Counted from the first letter of the stretch, positions 44,292 through 53,233 are shown. The stretch: DNA of 64,000 bases from Phototrophicus methaneseepsis (GCF_015500095.1 NZ_CP062983.1:3782001-3846000), one strand, 5' to 3'. Numbers and translations: made by a program. Notes: generated by a model not told the origin, from the sequence alone.

Positions 44292-45173
44292 TTAACCCTT
44301 TACGCCAGTAATGACGACGCCCTGGATGAAATACTTTTGTGCAAAGAAGAAAACCAGGATCAACGGAATCATGAAAATGATATTTGCAGCCATCATCAGG
44401 TTCCACTCCGTGCCCCAGGTTTCCCCAATGAAGGTACGCAGCCCCAGCGAAACCGTGAACATATCAGAATTATTCAGGTAGATGAGGGGTGCGAGGAATT
44501 CTTTCCATTTAAACTGAGCAAACATAATCGCTGCAATAGCTAGGGCTGGCTTGCTCATTGGCAGGATGATGTACAGATAAATCTGGAAGTGGCTCGCACC
44601 ATCGATACGTGCTGCTTCATCCAGATCAAATGGAATCGTCATATAAAACTGCCGCAGCAAGAAAACATAGAAGGCATTCCTGGCAAAGAAGCCCGGCACG
44701 ATCAATGGTAGGAACGTATTCAGCCATCCTAACTCTCGGAACAGAATAAACGTCGGGATCAAAGTGACCTGTTCTGGCAGCATCATTGTCGCCAATAAGA
44801 TGAGGAACAGCACATTACGACCTGGCCAGCGCAAGCGAGCAAAAGCAAAAGCAACAATACTCGCAGAAACAACCGTGCCAAACGTCGAAACACCCACGAC
44901 AAACAACGTGTTGAGGAACCAACGGCCAAAGGGACGCGTTGTCACGGCCTCACTAAAGTTCGACCAGACAATCGGGTCTGGTATCCACTGTGGCGGGAAG
45001 GCAAAGACATCATCTTGCGCCTTCAGGGCGGTAGACAGCGTCCATGCAAATGGGATGAAGACGATCAACGCGCCGAATATCAGTACAGCATAAATCAAGC
45101 CACGTTTGATTCTTTCCGTCACACGGACGTCTTCTATTTTCACAGATGTTAGTTTTGCGACATTCTGGGCCAT
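44292..45173 (-). CDS. Sugar ABC transporter permease, MalG type
   Basis: This 293-residue permease has six predicted helices (first at about 27-50) and the EAA loop EAARIDGASHFQIYLYIILP. The C-terminus FAQKYFIQGVVITGVKG is standard. It lies 1 bp after the MalF-type gene and 118 bp before the binding-protein gene. Confidence 0.94.
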   Translation of the reverse strand: MAQNVAKLTSVKIEDVRVTERIKRGLIYAVLIFGALIVFIPFAWTLSTALKAQDDVFAFPPQWIPDPIVWSNFSEAVTTRPFGRWFLNTLFVVGVSTFGTVVSASIVAFAFARLRWPGRNVLFLILLATMMLPEQVTLIPTFILFRELGWLNTFLPLIVPGFFARNAFYVFLLRQFYMTIPFDLDEAARIDGASHFQIYLYIILPMSKPALAIAAIMFAQFKWKEFLAPLIYLNNSDMFTVSLGLRTFIGETWGTEWNLMMAANIIFMIPLILVFFFAQKYFIQGVVITGVKG

Positions 45174-45174
45174 A

Positions 45175-46122
45175 TCAGCGTCCTTTCATAGAGCCTTCGT
45201 AATAAACCCACATGCTTGAAGAGCGCAGAACAAGCCCCGTCAGCACCATGATGTAGATGAATAGAAGCCAGGCCAGTGCTGATGCATAACCCATTTTGAA
45301 GAATTCAAACGCATTGCGGTACAGATACAACACCAGGAAAAGGCTGGAATCCGCAGGGCCACCGCCCGTCATGATGAAAGGAATCACAAACTCTTGTAGG
45401 CCAGCGATAATACCCATCACCATATTAAAGAAAATCACAGGCGTCATCATGGGGATGGTGATGCGCATAAACTTGACAAATGAACCAGCCCCATCGACAT
45501 CTGCCGCTTCATACAAATCTGTCGGGATGCCCTGAAGTGCGCCCAGGTAGATCAACATGGATGAACCAGCGCCCCATAAACTCATCAAAATGAAGGAAGG
45601 CAGGACCCAGTTCGGATCACCAAGCCAGGATGGACCCTGAACACCAATCGAAGAAAGAAAGCCGTTAATCAGACCGAACTGACTGCCAAAGATCCAACGA
45701 AACATCACAGCTACAGCAATGCCGCCAATGACTGATGGCAGATAATAAACAGTACGGAAGAACCCCAGGAAGCGAATCTTCTGGTTCAATAAGGTTGCCA
45801 GCACCAGGCCTAAGCTAACCTGTAATGGCACGCCTATAAATGCATAGATTGTGGTCACCTTAAGCGACTGGATGAAGCTGGCATCATCAAATAACAGATT
45901 GGTATAATTATCCAGGCCAACCCACTTAGGGGCCGTGAATAAATCCCACCTTGTGAAAGATAAATAAAGGCTGGCAATCATGGGGCCTAGAACAAAAATG
46001 AGGAAGCCGATAATCCACGGGGAGGCCATCAAAATACCTGCAACCGCTTCACCACGCCGATTACTAGCAAAATACTTACCGAAATAACGACCAGGGCTCA
46101 TCACAGAGCGAGCGCTATTCAT
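45175..46122 (-). CDS. Sugar ABC transporter permease, MalF type
   Basis: This 315-residue permease has six predicted helices, the first at about 30-52 (ASPWIIGFLIFVLGPMIASLYLSF), and the EAA loop EAADVDGAGSFVKFMRITIP. The ATG at 46122 follows TTAGGAG. It is the first transport gene after the lacI gene (71-bp gap) and is followed directly by the MalG-type gene. Confidence 0.94.
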   Translation of the reverse strand: MNSARSVMSPGRYFGKYFASNRRGEAVAGILMASPWIIGFLIFVLGPMIASLYLSFTRWDLFTAPKWVGLDNYTNLLFDDASFIQSLKVTTIYAFIGVPLQVSLGLVLATLLNQKIRFLGFFRTVYYLPSVIGGIAVAVMFRWIFGSQFGLINGFLSSIGVQGPSWLGDPNWVLPSFILMSLWGAGSSMLIYLGALQGIPTDLYEAADVDGAGSFVKFMRITIPMMTPVIFFNMVMGIIAGLQEFVIPFIMTGGGPADSSLFLVLYLYRNAFEFFKMGYASALAWLLFIYIMVLTGLVLRSSSMWVYYEGSMKGR

Positions 46123-46193
46123 TTACAAAAACTCCTAAGTCAACAAATGATCTATTCCCAAAGACATAATTCACAGAGCGCGATCTGCTCACA

Positions 46194-47243
46194 TCATGGC
46201 AAAACGTCCTTTCGCGGTCGTGTGCTGCCACGTTCAATAAGCTCAGCACGGATAACAATATCCTGTGGTGAATCACTACCTTCAAGGCGTTGAAACAAAA
46301 GATTGACTGCTTCCGCCCCGATCTCGAACTTAGGTAGACGCAGCGTTGTTAAAGAAATACGAGGGAAGCTCGACAAACGAAGATCATCAAAACCGATGAT
46401 GGCCATCTGGTCAGGGATCGAAATCCCCAGGTCATCACAAGCCTGCATTGCACCGTAAGCAATCATATCGTTGAAGCAAATCAGGCCATCAATCTCAGGA
46501 TGTTCTGCCAACAACTTATGCGTCGCGAAATGACCATCATTAACGATGAATTTATCGTCAGACATATATTCCTGTGCGACGATAGGCACACCAAGCCGCG
46601 CAGCAGTCTCCATTACACCACGATACCGATCTTTAAACGCAAGGAAATGACTTTTCTGGCGGCTGACATACCCTAACGAACGACAACCTGTTGCCACAAG
46701 ATGTTCAACAGCCGTTCGGGCGGCACCATATGAATCAACGCGGACGACCCCGGCGAGGTCCCCCATCGGCTCTGCATCGACCAGAACAGCAGCACGCTGA
46801 TACTTCAGCACCTCTGTGAGCTTTTCACGCGTTAGGCGAGAAGGAAAATAAACGATCATGCCATCTGCACGATGCTCATTGAGAAAGCGATAAGCTTCCT
46901 CCTCTTTCTCAGCAGACAAAGACGTGTTGAAGGTAAACACCACATAATCATGCTCTGTGGCGGCATGTTCGATGCCCAGGACCACTTCAGGAAAAAAGAG
47001 GTTATTGATGTCCGGGATCACAAGGCCGATGACGCGGCTGCGGCTCGATACGAGGCTGCGCGCCGCTCTATTCGGACGATAATTTAGCTTTTCGATTGCT
47101 GCGCGGATACGTTCCTCAGTACCAGGATTGACGTAACCATTCTCATTCATCACGCGAGAAACTGTCCTTGGAGAGACTCCCGCTTCTCGTGCGACATCAA
47201 CAATCGTCGCTGCTTTTGGATTTTCCCGATTCTTTGCCGCCAT
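46194..47243 (-). CDS. LacI family regulator of the GH51/sulfatase locus
   Basis: This 349-residue protein has the N-terminal helix-turn-helix TIVDVAREAGVSPRTVSRVMNE (about 14-36), hinge helix NRAARSLVSSRSRVIGLVIPDINN, and a ligand-binding domain with ICFNDMIAYGAMQA and IGFDDLRLSSF. The frame remains open to 47321, but that stretch holds the promoter and operator, and the ATG at 47243 follows GGAAG at 9-nt spacing. It precedes both permeases, binding protein, sulfatase and GH51 on the same strand, so it probably controls the whole set together with itself. Confidence 0.93.
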   Translation of the reverse strand: MAAKNRENPKAATIVDVAREAGVSPRTVSRVMNENGYVNPGTEERIRAAIEKLNYRPNRAARSLVSSRSRVIGLVIPDINNLFFPEVVLGIEHAATEHDYVVFTFNTSLSAEKEEEAYRFLNEHRADGMIVYFPSRLTREKLTEVLKYQRAAVLVDAEPMGDLAGVVRVDSYGAARTAVEHLVATGCRSLGYVSRQKSHFLAFKDRYRGVMETAARLGVPIVAQEYMSDDKFIVNDGHFATHKLLAEHPEIDGLICFNDMIAYGAMQACDDLGISIPDQMAIIGFDDLRLSSFPRISLTTLRLPKFEIGAEAVNLLFQRLEGSDSPQDIVIRAELIERGSTRPRKDVLP

Positions 47244-47262
47244 AATATTACGCTTCCGTAAT

Positions 47263-47280
47263 TGTGCCAACGTTGGCACA
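47263..47280. promoter_or_regulatory. LacI-family operator, perfect 18-bp palindrome
   Basis: TGTGCCAACGTTGGCACA is a perfect palindrome with a central CG, 20 bp upstream of the lacI start and just downstream of the predicted transcription start. Its sequence differs from the operator at 12066-12081, so the two LacI proteins should not cross-regulate. Confidence 0.9.
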
Positions 47281-47292
47281 TTGACAAGAGTC

Positions 47293-47321
47293 AATTTAAC
47301 GTAGTTTTCAAGTTTCGTCAA
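47293..47321 (-). promoter_or_regulatory. Promoter of the lacI/GH51 operon
   Basis: On the minus strand TTGACG (47316-47321) and TAAATT (47293-47298) are 17 bp apart. The expected start at about 47286 places the 18-bp operator at roughly +7 to +24. Confidence 0.65.
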
Positions 47322-47512
47322 ATACCAATTCGTAAATTTAGAAAATGGAAGTCATGTGAAACCAAACAGAAGCAAAAGAAAACCACAAAAGGCAAAATGC
47401 CTGCCGAACGATCAATTCAACGGGACATATAACCTGGCTTTAAACAAGTCATTTGTAGGGAAGAGAATATGACACGAACCTGGAAGCGCTCAGCCTACGC
47501 TATCTAATACGC

Positions 47513-48391
47513 TTATTTATCACGTGTAAGCGTAAAGCCGCTCATGAACTGCTTTTGCAGCAGCAAGAACACAATCACAGGTGGAATACTCGCAATCACA
47601 GCGCCGAGCATCATAGGCCCATAGCGCGTCTGTGTATCGCCGCCCATCAATGTACGTAAACCGACCTGGACAACCTGCCGCTCCTGCCCGTTGATAATCA
47701 GCACGGGCCAAATATAGAAGTTCCACACATAAACAAACTGGATGACGGTCAACGCACCAATGGTATTCCAGCTAATCGGGATCAAAATCCTCAGCAAAAA
47801 CTGCATCGGGGTGGCCCCATCAAGCTGGGCCGCTTCGCTAAGTTCAGAGGGGATATTGGCGAAGTGCTGACGGAATAGAAAAGACCCGGTTGCACTGGCG
47901 AGAAACGGCACAATCAACGCCAGATAGGTGTTGCCCCACCCTAGCGAATTCACAAGGCGGAACAATGCCAGAATCAAAATTTCGGTCGGCATCATCAAAG
48001 TAATCAGAACAAAGCCAAATACCAGCCACTTACCAGGAAAGCGAAAATAGACAAAAGCCAGCCCTGCCAGCAGCGACAAAACGACCTTACCCACCGTCAC
48101 CACAATCGCGATAAACAAGCTGTTGACCATGTAGCCGCCCAATTTGGCAATGTTCATGACAACATTCCAATTTTCAGGCAGGGAGCTTCCGGGTAGAAAA
48201 CGGTAGGCGTAAATATCGGAATTCGTCTGTGTAGCAACGAGAATGGCATAAAACAACGGAAAACCAATAATAAAGCATACAATCCATAGCAACACATGGA
48301 TATACCAGCGCTCTGGTACCAAGCCGCGTAAACGCTCAGAGAGCGTCGGTCGAACCGCAGGCCGGGCCTGTTCTTGAGGGTAAGTCGCCAT
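47513..48391 (-). CDS. Sugar ABC transporter permease, MalG/UgpE type
   Basis: This 292-residue permease has six predicted helices (first at about 30-52) and an EAA loop EAAQLDGATPMQFLLRILIP. The gene lies 1 bp after the MalF-type permease gene and ends the operon; 269 bp separate it from the next gene, the lacI gene on the same strand (its start at 47243), with no clear terminator. No hydrolase is linked to this importer, so its sugar is unknown. Confidence 0.93.
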   Translation of the reverse strand: MATYPQEQARPAVRPTLSERLRGLVPERWYIHVLLWIVCFIIGFPLFYAILVATQTNSDIYAYRFLPGSSLPENWNVVMNIAKLGGYMVNSLFIAIVVTVGKVVLSLLAGLAFVYFRFPGKWLVFGFVLITLMMPTEILILALFRLVNSLGWGNTYLALIVPFLASATGSFLFRQHFANIPSELSEAAQLDGATPMQFLLRILIPISWNTIGALTVIQFVYVWNFYIWPVLIINGQERQVVQVGLRTLMGGDTQTRYGPMMLGAVIASIPPVIVFLLLQKQFMSGFTLTRDK

Positions 48392-48392
48392 G

Positions 48393-49589
48393 TTATGCTC
48401 CGTATGTTACCTGGTTGCCACTTGTACGGAATTGAATCACCGTCAGCCCGATGACCATCACAAACAAAATGATAGATTCCGCCGCGGCCTTACCCAGGTC
48501 GTTATTGCGAATGCCAATTTGATAGATGCGATACATCATCGTCGTTGTAGAATTTAAGGGACCACCACCCGTCAGATAATCAATGGTGCCAAATGTCTCG
48601 AAGAACGCATACGTTAGGTTAGTAATGACGAGGAAGAACGTAATCGGGCTCAGCAGCGGGATAGTAATCTGCAAAAAACGACGCACGAGATTTGCCCCAT
48701 CAATACTAGCCGCCTCTAGGAGGTCTTTCGGGACATTCTGCAAACCAGCAATATAGAACAAAATATTATAGCCCATCGACTTCCACACACTGGCTAATAT
48801 CACCGCCCAGGGAGCCACACTTGGGTCGTTGAGCCAGGGAATCTGGATACCGAAAACGCTGTCCAACCCATAGTTGATAATGCCACCCGTCGGGTTAAAC
48901 ATCAGGAGGAAAATTACCCCGGCAACGACTGGTGAAATTGCATACGGCCAGATCAACAGAGTGCGATAAATCCGCGCGCCCTTCACAGGCTGGTAAGCTA
49001 ATACGGCAACGAAAAGTGACAGAATCAACCCAATGACGACGATAGCCAGTGAGATCAGCAATGTGACTACGACAGTGTTAAAGTAGGTCGAATCATCAAC
49101 CAGCCGTGTGAAGTTATCCACACAGACAAAAGCCGTCCGTGGAGCACCCAGACGAGCCAATAACGTCGATAGACGGAAGGTTTCCAGCGAGGGATAATAT
49201 AAAAACACAGCCAGAATAATGAGTGTGGGGGCCAGGAACACAAATGGCAAAATGATGCCTTTAAACGCACCCGGGCTTGCATCAACAGCTAAGAATGATT
49301 GCTTATTGAGTAGCCGGGTTAACACCCATCGTGCAGGCAATAATGTAATTGCCATCCCAATCGCGATGAGCAACACTCCAAAAACCTGGTCGATAATGTC
49401 GTGCTCTTGCTCAAAGGTGCAAAAGTTGAGGGGGAGCATAAATAACAGCGCACCAGCTACCCCGGTCAGCGCGCCAGCCCCCAGCACAATCAAAGATGCC
49501 CGGTGGCCTCTCCCAACCGTGTTGTATAGAAAAACCGCACCCAGCAATGCAGCAATCCCCAGGATCAAAGCGGGAATCCATCCCTGCAT
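48393..49589 (-). CDS. Sugar ABC transporter permease, MalF/UgpA type, with N-terminal membrane extension
   Basis: This 398-residue permease is about 100 residues longer than usual. Residues 1-110 contain three additional hydrophobic segments (about 5-24, 33-54 and 69-92), before the normal TM1 at about 111-133 (IILPFVFLAPTLIILAVFLYYP). The EAA loop reads EAASIDGANLVRRFLQITIP. MalF proteins of enteric bacteria also carry an N-terminal extension, so this may be a comparable anchor. The ATG follows AAGAGGAG. It precedes the MalG-type gene by 1 bp and follows the binding-protein gene by 134 bp including a stem-loop. Confidence 0.92.
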   Translation of the reverse strand: MQGWIPALILGIAALLGAVFLYNTVGRGHRASLIVLGAGALTGVAGALLFMLPLNFCTFEQEHDIIDQVFGVLLIAIGMAITLLPARWVLTRLLNKQSFLAVDASPGAFKGIILPFVFLAPTLIILAVFLYYPSLETFRLSTLLARLGAPRTAFVCVDNFTRLVDDSTYFNTVVVTLLISLAIVVIGLILSLFVAVLAYQPVKGARIYRTLLIWPYAISPVVAGVIFLLMFNPTGGIINYGLDSVFGIQIPWLNDPSVAPWAVILASVWKSMGYNILFYIAGLQNVPKDLLEAASIDGANLVRRFLQITIPLLSPITFFLVITNLTYAFFETFGTIDYLTGGGPLNSTTTMMYRIYQIGIRNNDLGKAAAESIILFVMVIGLTVIQFRTSGNQVTYGA

Positions 49590-49665
49590 AAAGTTGACTC
49601 CTCTTTAGCCCGATGACGTATGATCGCGTTGTCGAGGCTGTTCATGGTATCTCTTATAAATCAAA

Positions 49666-49698
49666 TGATAAGAGCGCAGATGGACTGCGCCCTTATCA
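49666..49698 (-). other. Stem-loop after the binding-protein gene
   Basis: Arms 49666-49679 and 49685-49698 form a 14-bp stem with one mismatch (GCGCAG/CTGCGC inside, TGATAAG/CTTATCA outside) and a 5-nt loop. It lies 25 bp after the binding-protein stop. No T run follows on the minus strand. Confidence 0.75.
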
Positions 49699-49723
49699 CT
49701 ATTACTCTATGACCTGTCAGAGT

Positions 49724-51064
49724 TTACTCGCTGTAAAGCAGGTTGTATTCTTCCAGCATCGTGTTGGCTTCTTCTTGAGCAGACTGCAACACAGTCGCCG
49801 GATCTTCATCCGTCAGAAGAACGGTATCGATTGCCTGCGTCACAACGTTACGGATTGACGGGAAGGCACCCAGAATAGCACCTGCTGTTGCGGTCGTCAC
49901 GGTGCTCTGGGAAAGCTGGTCAGAAGCCACGCGGAAGTTCGGGTTTTCTTCGAACCAACCCTCATCGCTCAGAGCTTCAACAGCGCTTTCGCGGATCGCG
50001 ATATAGCCCGTTACCTGGTGCCAGGAAGCCGCATTTTCTGTGTTTGTCATGTAAACCAGGAAGCTCAACGCGCCATCTTCAACTTCTTCTGGCAGGCCGG
50101 CAGTCAGCCACAGGCTCGCGCCACCGATCAGGTTGCCAGTCCAGCCCGTTGCATCATTGTACGGCAGGAAGGAAGCCACAACTTCAAAGCCATTATCCAC
50201 ACCAACCTGGGTGTAGGTAGCGGTGTCGCTGCTGCTGTAAGCGGCCATTGCAATCTGCTGGCTGCTGAATGCTTGATCAACGGTAGCCCATGAAGCACCG
50301 CCCTGTGCGCCACTATAGTACAGGTAGCCCTTGTCCATCATGTCATTCAGCCATTCCAGGACAGCCACACCGGCTTCATTAGCGAATGTCACTTCGGTTG
50401 CACGAGCATCACGGCCATTGCCGTTATTGGCGAATTCAGCATCCTGCTGAGCCAACCACTGCTCGAAGAACCAACCATGATTCGGGAAGGTGAAGCAATA
50501 TTCAGGTGCGTTTTCCAGGGCCATGATAGCTTCGCAAGCGGCTTCAACTTCGGCCCAGGTTGTCGGGATTTCGACGCCTGCTTCGTTGAGGTAGTTCATA
50601 TTGTTGAACCAGATTGCGCTGGAAGTGTTCCACGGCATGGAGGTGAATTCACCATCCAGTGTGTAGTAAGCTGAAACAGGTGCTACATAATCGTCCAGAT
50701 TCACGCTCAGGCCATTGATTTCAGTACGATCACCCAGGGCTTCTGCAATGGAGGTGAAGTAACCGCTGTCACGTGCATCCTGTGTAGCAACTTCGAAGTA
50801 CTGCACAATCGCCGGCAGGGAATCCTGCTCAGCAGCCAGGGCTGTAGCAGCGAAGAGTTCTTCGTAGTTCGCATAACCCTCAATGATCACATTGTACTGA
50901 GGGAACATTTCATTGAATTCAGCAGCGCGGTCCTGTGCCCAACCCAAACGACCAGCATCTGTGAAAGCAATCCAAACATTGACATCAACGGGCTCTTGTG
51001 CAAAGGCGGGGATGGCTGAGAGCAACATAGCTACAGCAGCCAACAAAAGGGAAAATCGTTTCAT
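49724..51064 (-). CDS. Sugar ABC transporter substrate-binding protein
   Basis: This 446-residue family-1 binding protein has a Sec signal peptide (MKRFSLLLAAVAMLLSAIPAFAQ, described by its basic start, hydrophobic core and AFA-Q cleavage at about residue 22). The mature region contains INVWIAF-like start VNVWIAFTDAG, IWFNNMNYLNEAGVEIPTTW and a C-terminal helix EEANTMLEEYNLLYSE. UgpB-like features suggest a sugar or glycerol-phosphate type ligand but no specific one is supported. The ATG at 51064 follows GAGGAGAAG; the frame opens at a TTG at 51082. Confidence 0.91.
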   Translation of the reverse strand: MKRFSLLLAAVAMLLSAIPAFAQEPVDVNVWIAFTDAGRLGWAQDRAAEFNEMFPQYNVIIEGYANYEELFAATALAAEQDSLPAIVQYFEVATQDARDSGYFTSIAEALGDRTEINGLSVNLDDYVAPVSAYYTLDGEFTSMPWNTSSAIWFNNMNYLNEAGVEIPTTWAEVEAACEAIMALENAPEYCFTFPNHGWFFEQWLAQQDAEFANNGNGRDARATEVTFANEAGVAVLEWLNDMMDKGYLYYSGAQGGASWATVDQAFSSQQIAMAAYSSSDTATYTQVGVDNGFEVVASFLPYNDATGWTGNLIGGASLWLTAGLPEEVEDGALSFLVYMTNTENAASWHQVTGYIAIRESAVEALSDEGWFEENPNFRVASDQLSQSTVTTATAGAILGAFPSIRNVVTQAIDTVLLTDEDPATVLQSAQEEANTMLEEYNLLYSE

Positions 51065-51222
51065 TTGTAAGCTTCTCCTCAAAGTGTAATTCGAAAAAAG
51101 ATTTTATACAGATCACGTTAACACACGACACGCAAGCTATTAAAAATACTTAACGTAAAAAGTTATTATTTAACACAACAAATCATATCACAAATTTGCA
51201 ATAAATAGACAAACGACTCCGT

Positions 51223-51238
51223 TTAGACGCACGTCTAA
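51223..51238. promoter_or_regulatory. Inverted repeat upstream of the third importer
   Basis: TTAGACGCACGTCTAA has 7-bp arms around CA, 159 bp upstream of the binding-protein start in the 274-bp region before it. It has the symmetry of a repressor or activator site; no cognate regulator gene lies adjacent. Confidence 0.5.
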
Positions 51239-51282
51239 GCATATTCAGGTGGGAGATCACCTGTGTAAAGCTTGGCCCAGAA

Positions 51283-51309
51283 AAAGAAAAGCCAGCAAAA
51301 TGCTGGCTT
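51283..51309 (-). terminator. Terminator of the alpha/beta hydrolase gene
   Basis: On the minus strand AAGCCAGCA / TGCTGGCTT arms (51301-51309 and 51289-51297, AAA loop on the plus strand) are followed by TTCTTTTT. It lies 30 bp after the stop of the hydrolase at 51339. Confidence 0.85.
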
Positions 51310-51338
51310 GCAATCTCATAAGCATCATCGGTTTAAGG

Positions 51339-52169
51339 CTAAATGGCGGAAGCAATCCGCATTGTATCACGCCCAGAAGCTGATTTTTCCGTGTGCTTGA
51401 GGGCCCAATCCAACGCATAATCAGCCACTTCTTCCCAGCCTGGGCCTGCAATTACAGTATAGTGATTGCGCCCTGGGAATTCTTTGAAATCCACCACGGA
51501 AGACGACCCATCTTTATAACGCTTATAGTTCGCCTTATTCAACGACGCTGGCATAATATGGTCAATTTCGCCCGCGATGAAGAGCAGCGGTGCATGCGGT
51601 TTTTTATAATCAATATGCGCCGTACTACTGACCCCACCCCGCGCAATGCGGAGTGACTCCGGTACGATGGTTGAATCATAAGCGGCCTTCTGGTCAGCCA
51701 GTGACATGCCATTTGCAAACGCATACTGGAAGTGGTTAAAGGGCATGAGCCATGGCCGTCCGGCAGGATTCAGCGGGTTTAACACCGGGAACGTTGAGCG
51801 AAGAAAAGAGAATTTGAAGGAGAGTAGCCCCTGCGGGGGTACGGAATCAATCGCCACTGCTGCCGCTGCCAGATCACGTTTGACCATCTGCTGCGTAAGC
51901 TGGCCGCCAAACGAATGCCCGATGATGATGGGCTTTTCATCCAGCGCTTTAATATCCTGGACAATAGAGTCAATGGTTTGAGCCATCGTCACCTGCCCCA
52001 CTTTAGGATTCGGATGTTCATCCCTCAGGGCCTGGACGGATTTAGTACGCTCCGGGAACTTTACCGCAATACACCGATAGCCTTTATCTTCATAGCGCTC
52101 AACCCATTGATCCCAACATTCATAGTTCACGAAGTTGCCGTGGATGAACACAATCGTCTTGGTAGCCAT
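51339..52169 (-). CDS. Alpha/beta hydrolase
   Basis: This 276-residue cytosolic protein has the alpha/beta-hydrolase fold: VFIHGNF (oxyanion region), nucleophile elbow IIIGHSFGGQL, acidic residue in FIAGEIDHIMP and catalytic His in GRNHYTV. The substrate is unknown; esterase, lipase or haloperoxidase-like activities are possible. It stands alone with its own terminator. Confidence 0.9.
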   Translation of the reverse strand: MATKTIVFIHGNFVNYECWDQWVERYEDKGYRCIAVKFPERTKSVQALRDEHPNPKVGQVTMAQTIDSIVQDIKALDEKPIIIGHSFGGQLTQQMVKRDLAAAAVAIDSVPPQGLLSFKFSFLRSTFPVLNPLNPAGRPWLMPFNHFQYAFANGMSLADQKAAYDSTIVPESLRIARGGVSSTAHIDYKKPHAPLLFIAGEIDHIMPASLNKANYKRYKDGSSSVVDFKEFPGRNHYTVIAGPGWEEVADYALDWALKHTEKSASGRDTMRIASAI

Positions 52170-52264
52170 GAAACTTCCCTCTCAACTTATTTGTGCCTAT
52201 CCGCATGTTAGCCAAAGCGCAACAAGCTGTCGTGAGAGGTTCTACTCATTTTTCGAATCTGGGT

Positions 52265-52558
52265 TTAATAGCCCCAAGTGATTGTCTGGTATTCTGGATG
52301 CCGCCGAACATAAGCAGCAATAAACGGACACAATGCCTGGACCCGGTACCCTTCATCTTTAGCAAAATCGAGCGCCACACGCGCCATTTTCCCAGCGATG
52401 CCCTTACCTTCGAATTCCGGCGGCACTTCCGTGTGTGTAAACACGATATTTTTACCAGCAATCATGTACTGAACCATCGCGATCTGATCACCAAGGATCA
52501 CTTCAAAACGATTTTTCTCTGGGTTATTTTTGACTTCAATCTGTTCTGAATCCATCAT
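52265..52558 (-). CDS. Small GNAT acetyltransferase, YjdJ-like
   Basis: This 97-residue protein fits the short, single-domain acetyltransferase family that includes E. coli YjdJ and human NATD1: VFTHTEVPPEFEGKGIAGKMARVALDFA (acetyl-CoA loop) and the C-terminal VQALCPFIAAYVRRHPEY. Substrates of this group are not known. It lies 18 bp after the CDGSH-protein gene, the same pairing as yjdI-yjdJ in E. coli, which supports a linked role. Confidence 0.9.
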   Translation of the reverse strand: MMDSEQIEVKNNPEKNRFEVILGDQIAMVQYMIAGKNIVFTHTEVPPEFEGKGIAGKMARVALDFAKDEGYRVQALCPFIAAYVRRHPEYQTITWGY

Positions 52559-52576
52559 CAGTGCCTCGCAGCGCCT

Positions 52577-53233
52577 TTACTCAGCCTTAAAATGAATACG
52601 TTCATGGGTTCCATCACAAAATGGCTTATTGCCAGACCCACCGCAGCGGCATAAAGCAGTTCCATTGCCCTGGAAGAGAAATCCACCTGCTTCGTTGATA
52701 ATCTCAACAGGGCCATTCAATTCGAGAGGGCCATTTTCACAGGCTGTAATGACTAACTTGCCACTTTCGGACGGAGAAGGCACCTCATCAATCGACACAG
52801 CTTCGACCGGTTCAAACTGAATTTCCTTATGGGTATTATCACAAAATGGCTTGTTATTTGATGCGCCACAACGGCAAAGAGACGCTCTCGTCTCCTGGGC
52901 TAAAGCAACCGTTGCGCCTTCTATAGCAAGGTCGCCGCGCACTTCCAACGGTCCATTATGACGAATTTTGATCACGTTCTTTTCGGGGATAGCTTCCTGC
53001 ACACCATCTTTACGATCATAATGTAATGCACCGGAAGGGCACAACTCTACCACACTTGTCATCTCATCAGGGGATGCGCCATTGGCATTAATCCAGGGAC
53101 GAGCATTCTTATCAAACACAGCAGACAAACGCTTAACACAGAACTCTGCGTGAATACACCGCTTAAGACTATACGTAATATCAACGTCATCACCAGCGTA
53201 GCGGCGATCCTTACCGGTATACTGTTCAACCAT
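52577..53233 (-). CDS. YjdI-like Fe-S protein with two CDGSH domains
   Basis: This 218-residue protein has a divergent mono-cluster ferredoxin domain at about 10-80 (RCIHAEFC and ELCPSGAL; YjdI-type) followed by two CDGSH iron-sulfur domains, each with the C-x-C-x2-S/A-x3-P-x-C-D-G/N-x2-H ligands: CRCGASNNKPFCDNTH at about 118-134 and CRCGGSGNKPFCDGTH at about 194-210. All ligands are intact, predicting one ferredoxin-type and two [2Fe-2S] CDGSH clusters in one chain. It would act in electron transfer or redox sensing. It is cotranscribed with the YjdJ-like acetyltransferase. Confidence 0.93.
   Translation of the reverse strand: MVEQYTGKDRRYAGDDVDITYSLKRCIHAEFCVKRLSAVFDKNARPWINANGASPDEMTSVVELCPSGALHYDRKDGVQEAIPEKNVIKIRHNGPLEVRGDLAIEGATVALAQETRASLCRCGASNNKPFCDNTHKEIQFEPVEAVSIDEVPSPSESGKLVITACENGPLELNGPVEIINEAGGFLFQGNGTALCRCGGSGNKPFCDGTHERIHFKAE

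Noticed and set aside
47244-47321. N-terminal extension of the LacI regulator upstream of ATG 47243
   Set aside because: The stretch contains the -35/-10 promoter and the perfect 18-bp operator, so it is regulatory DNA and not coding.
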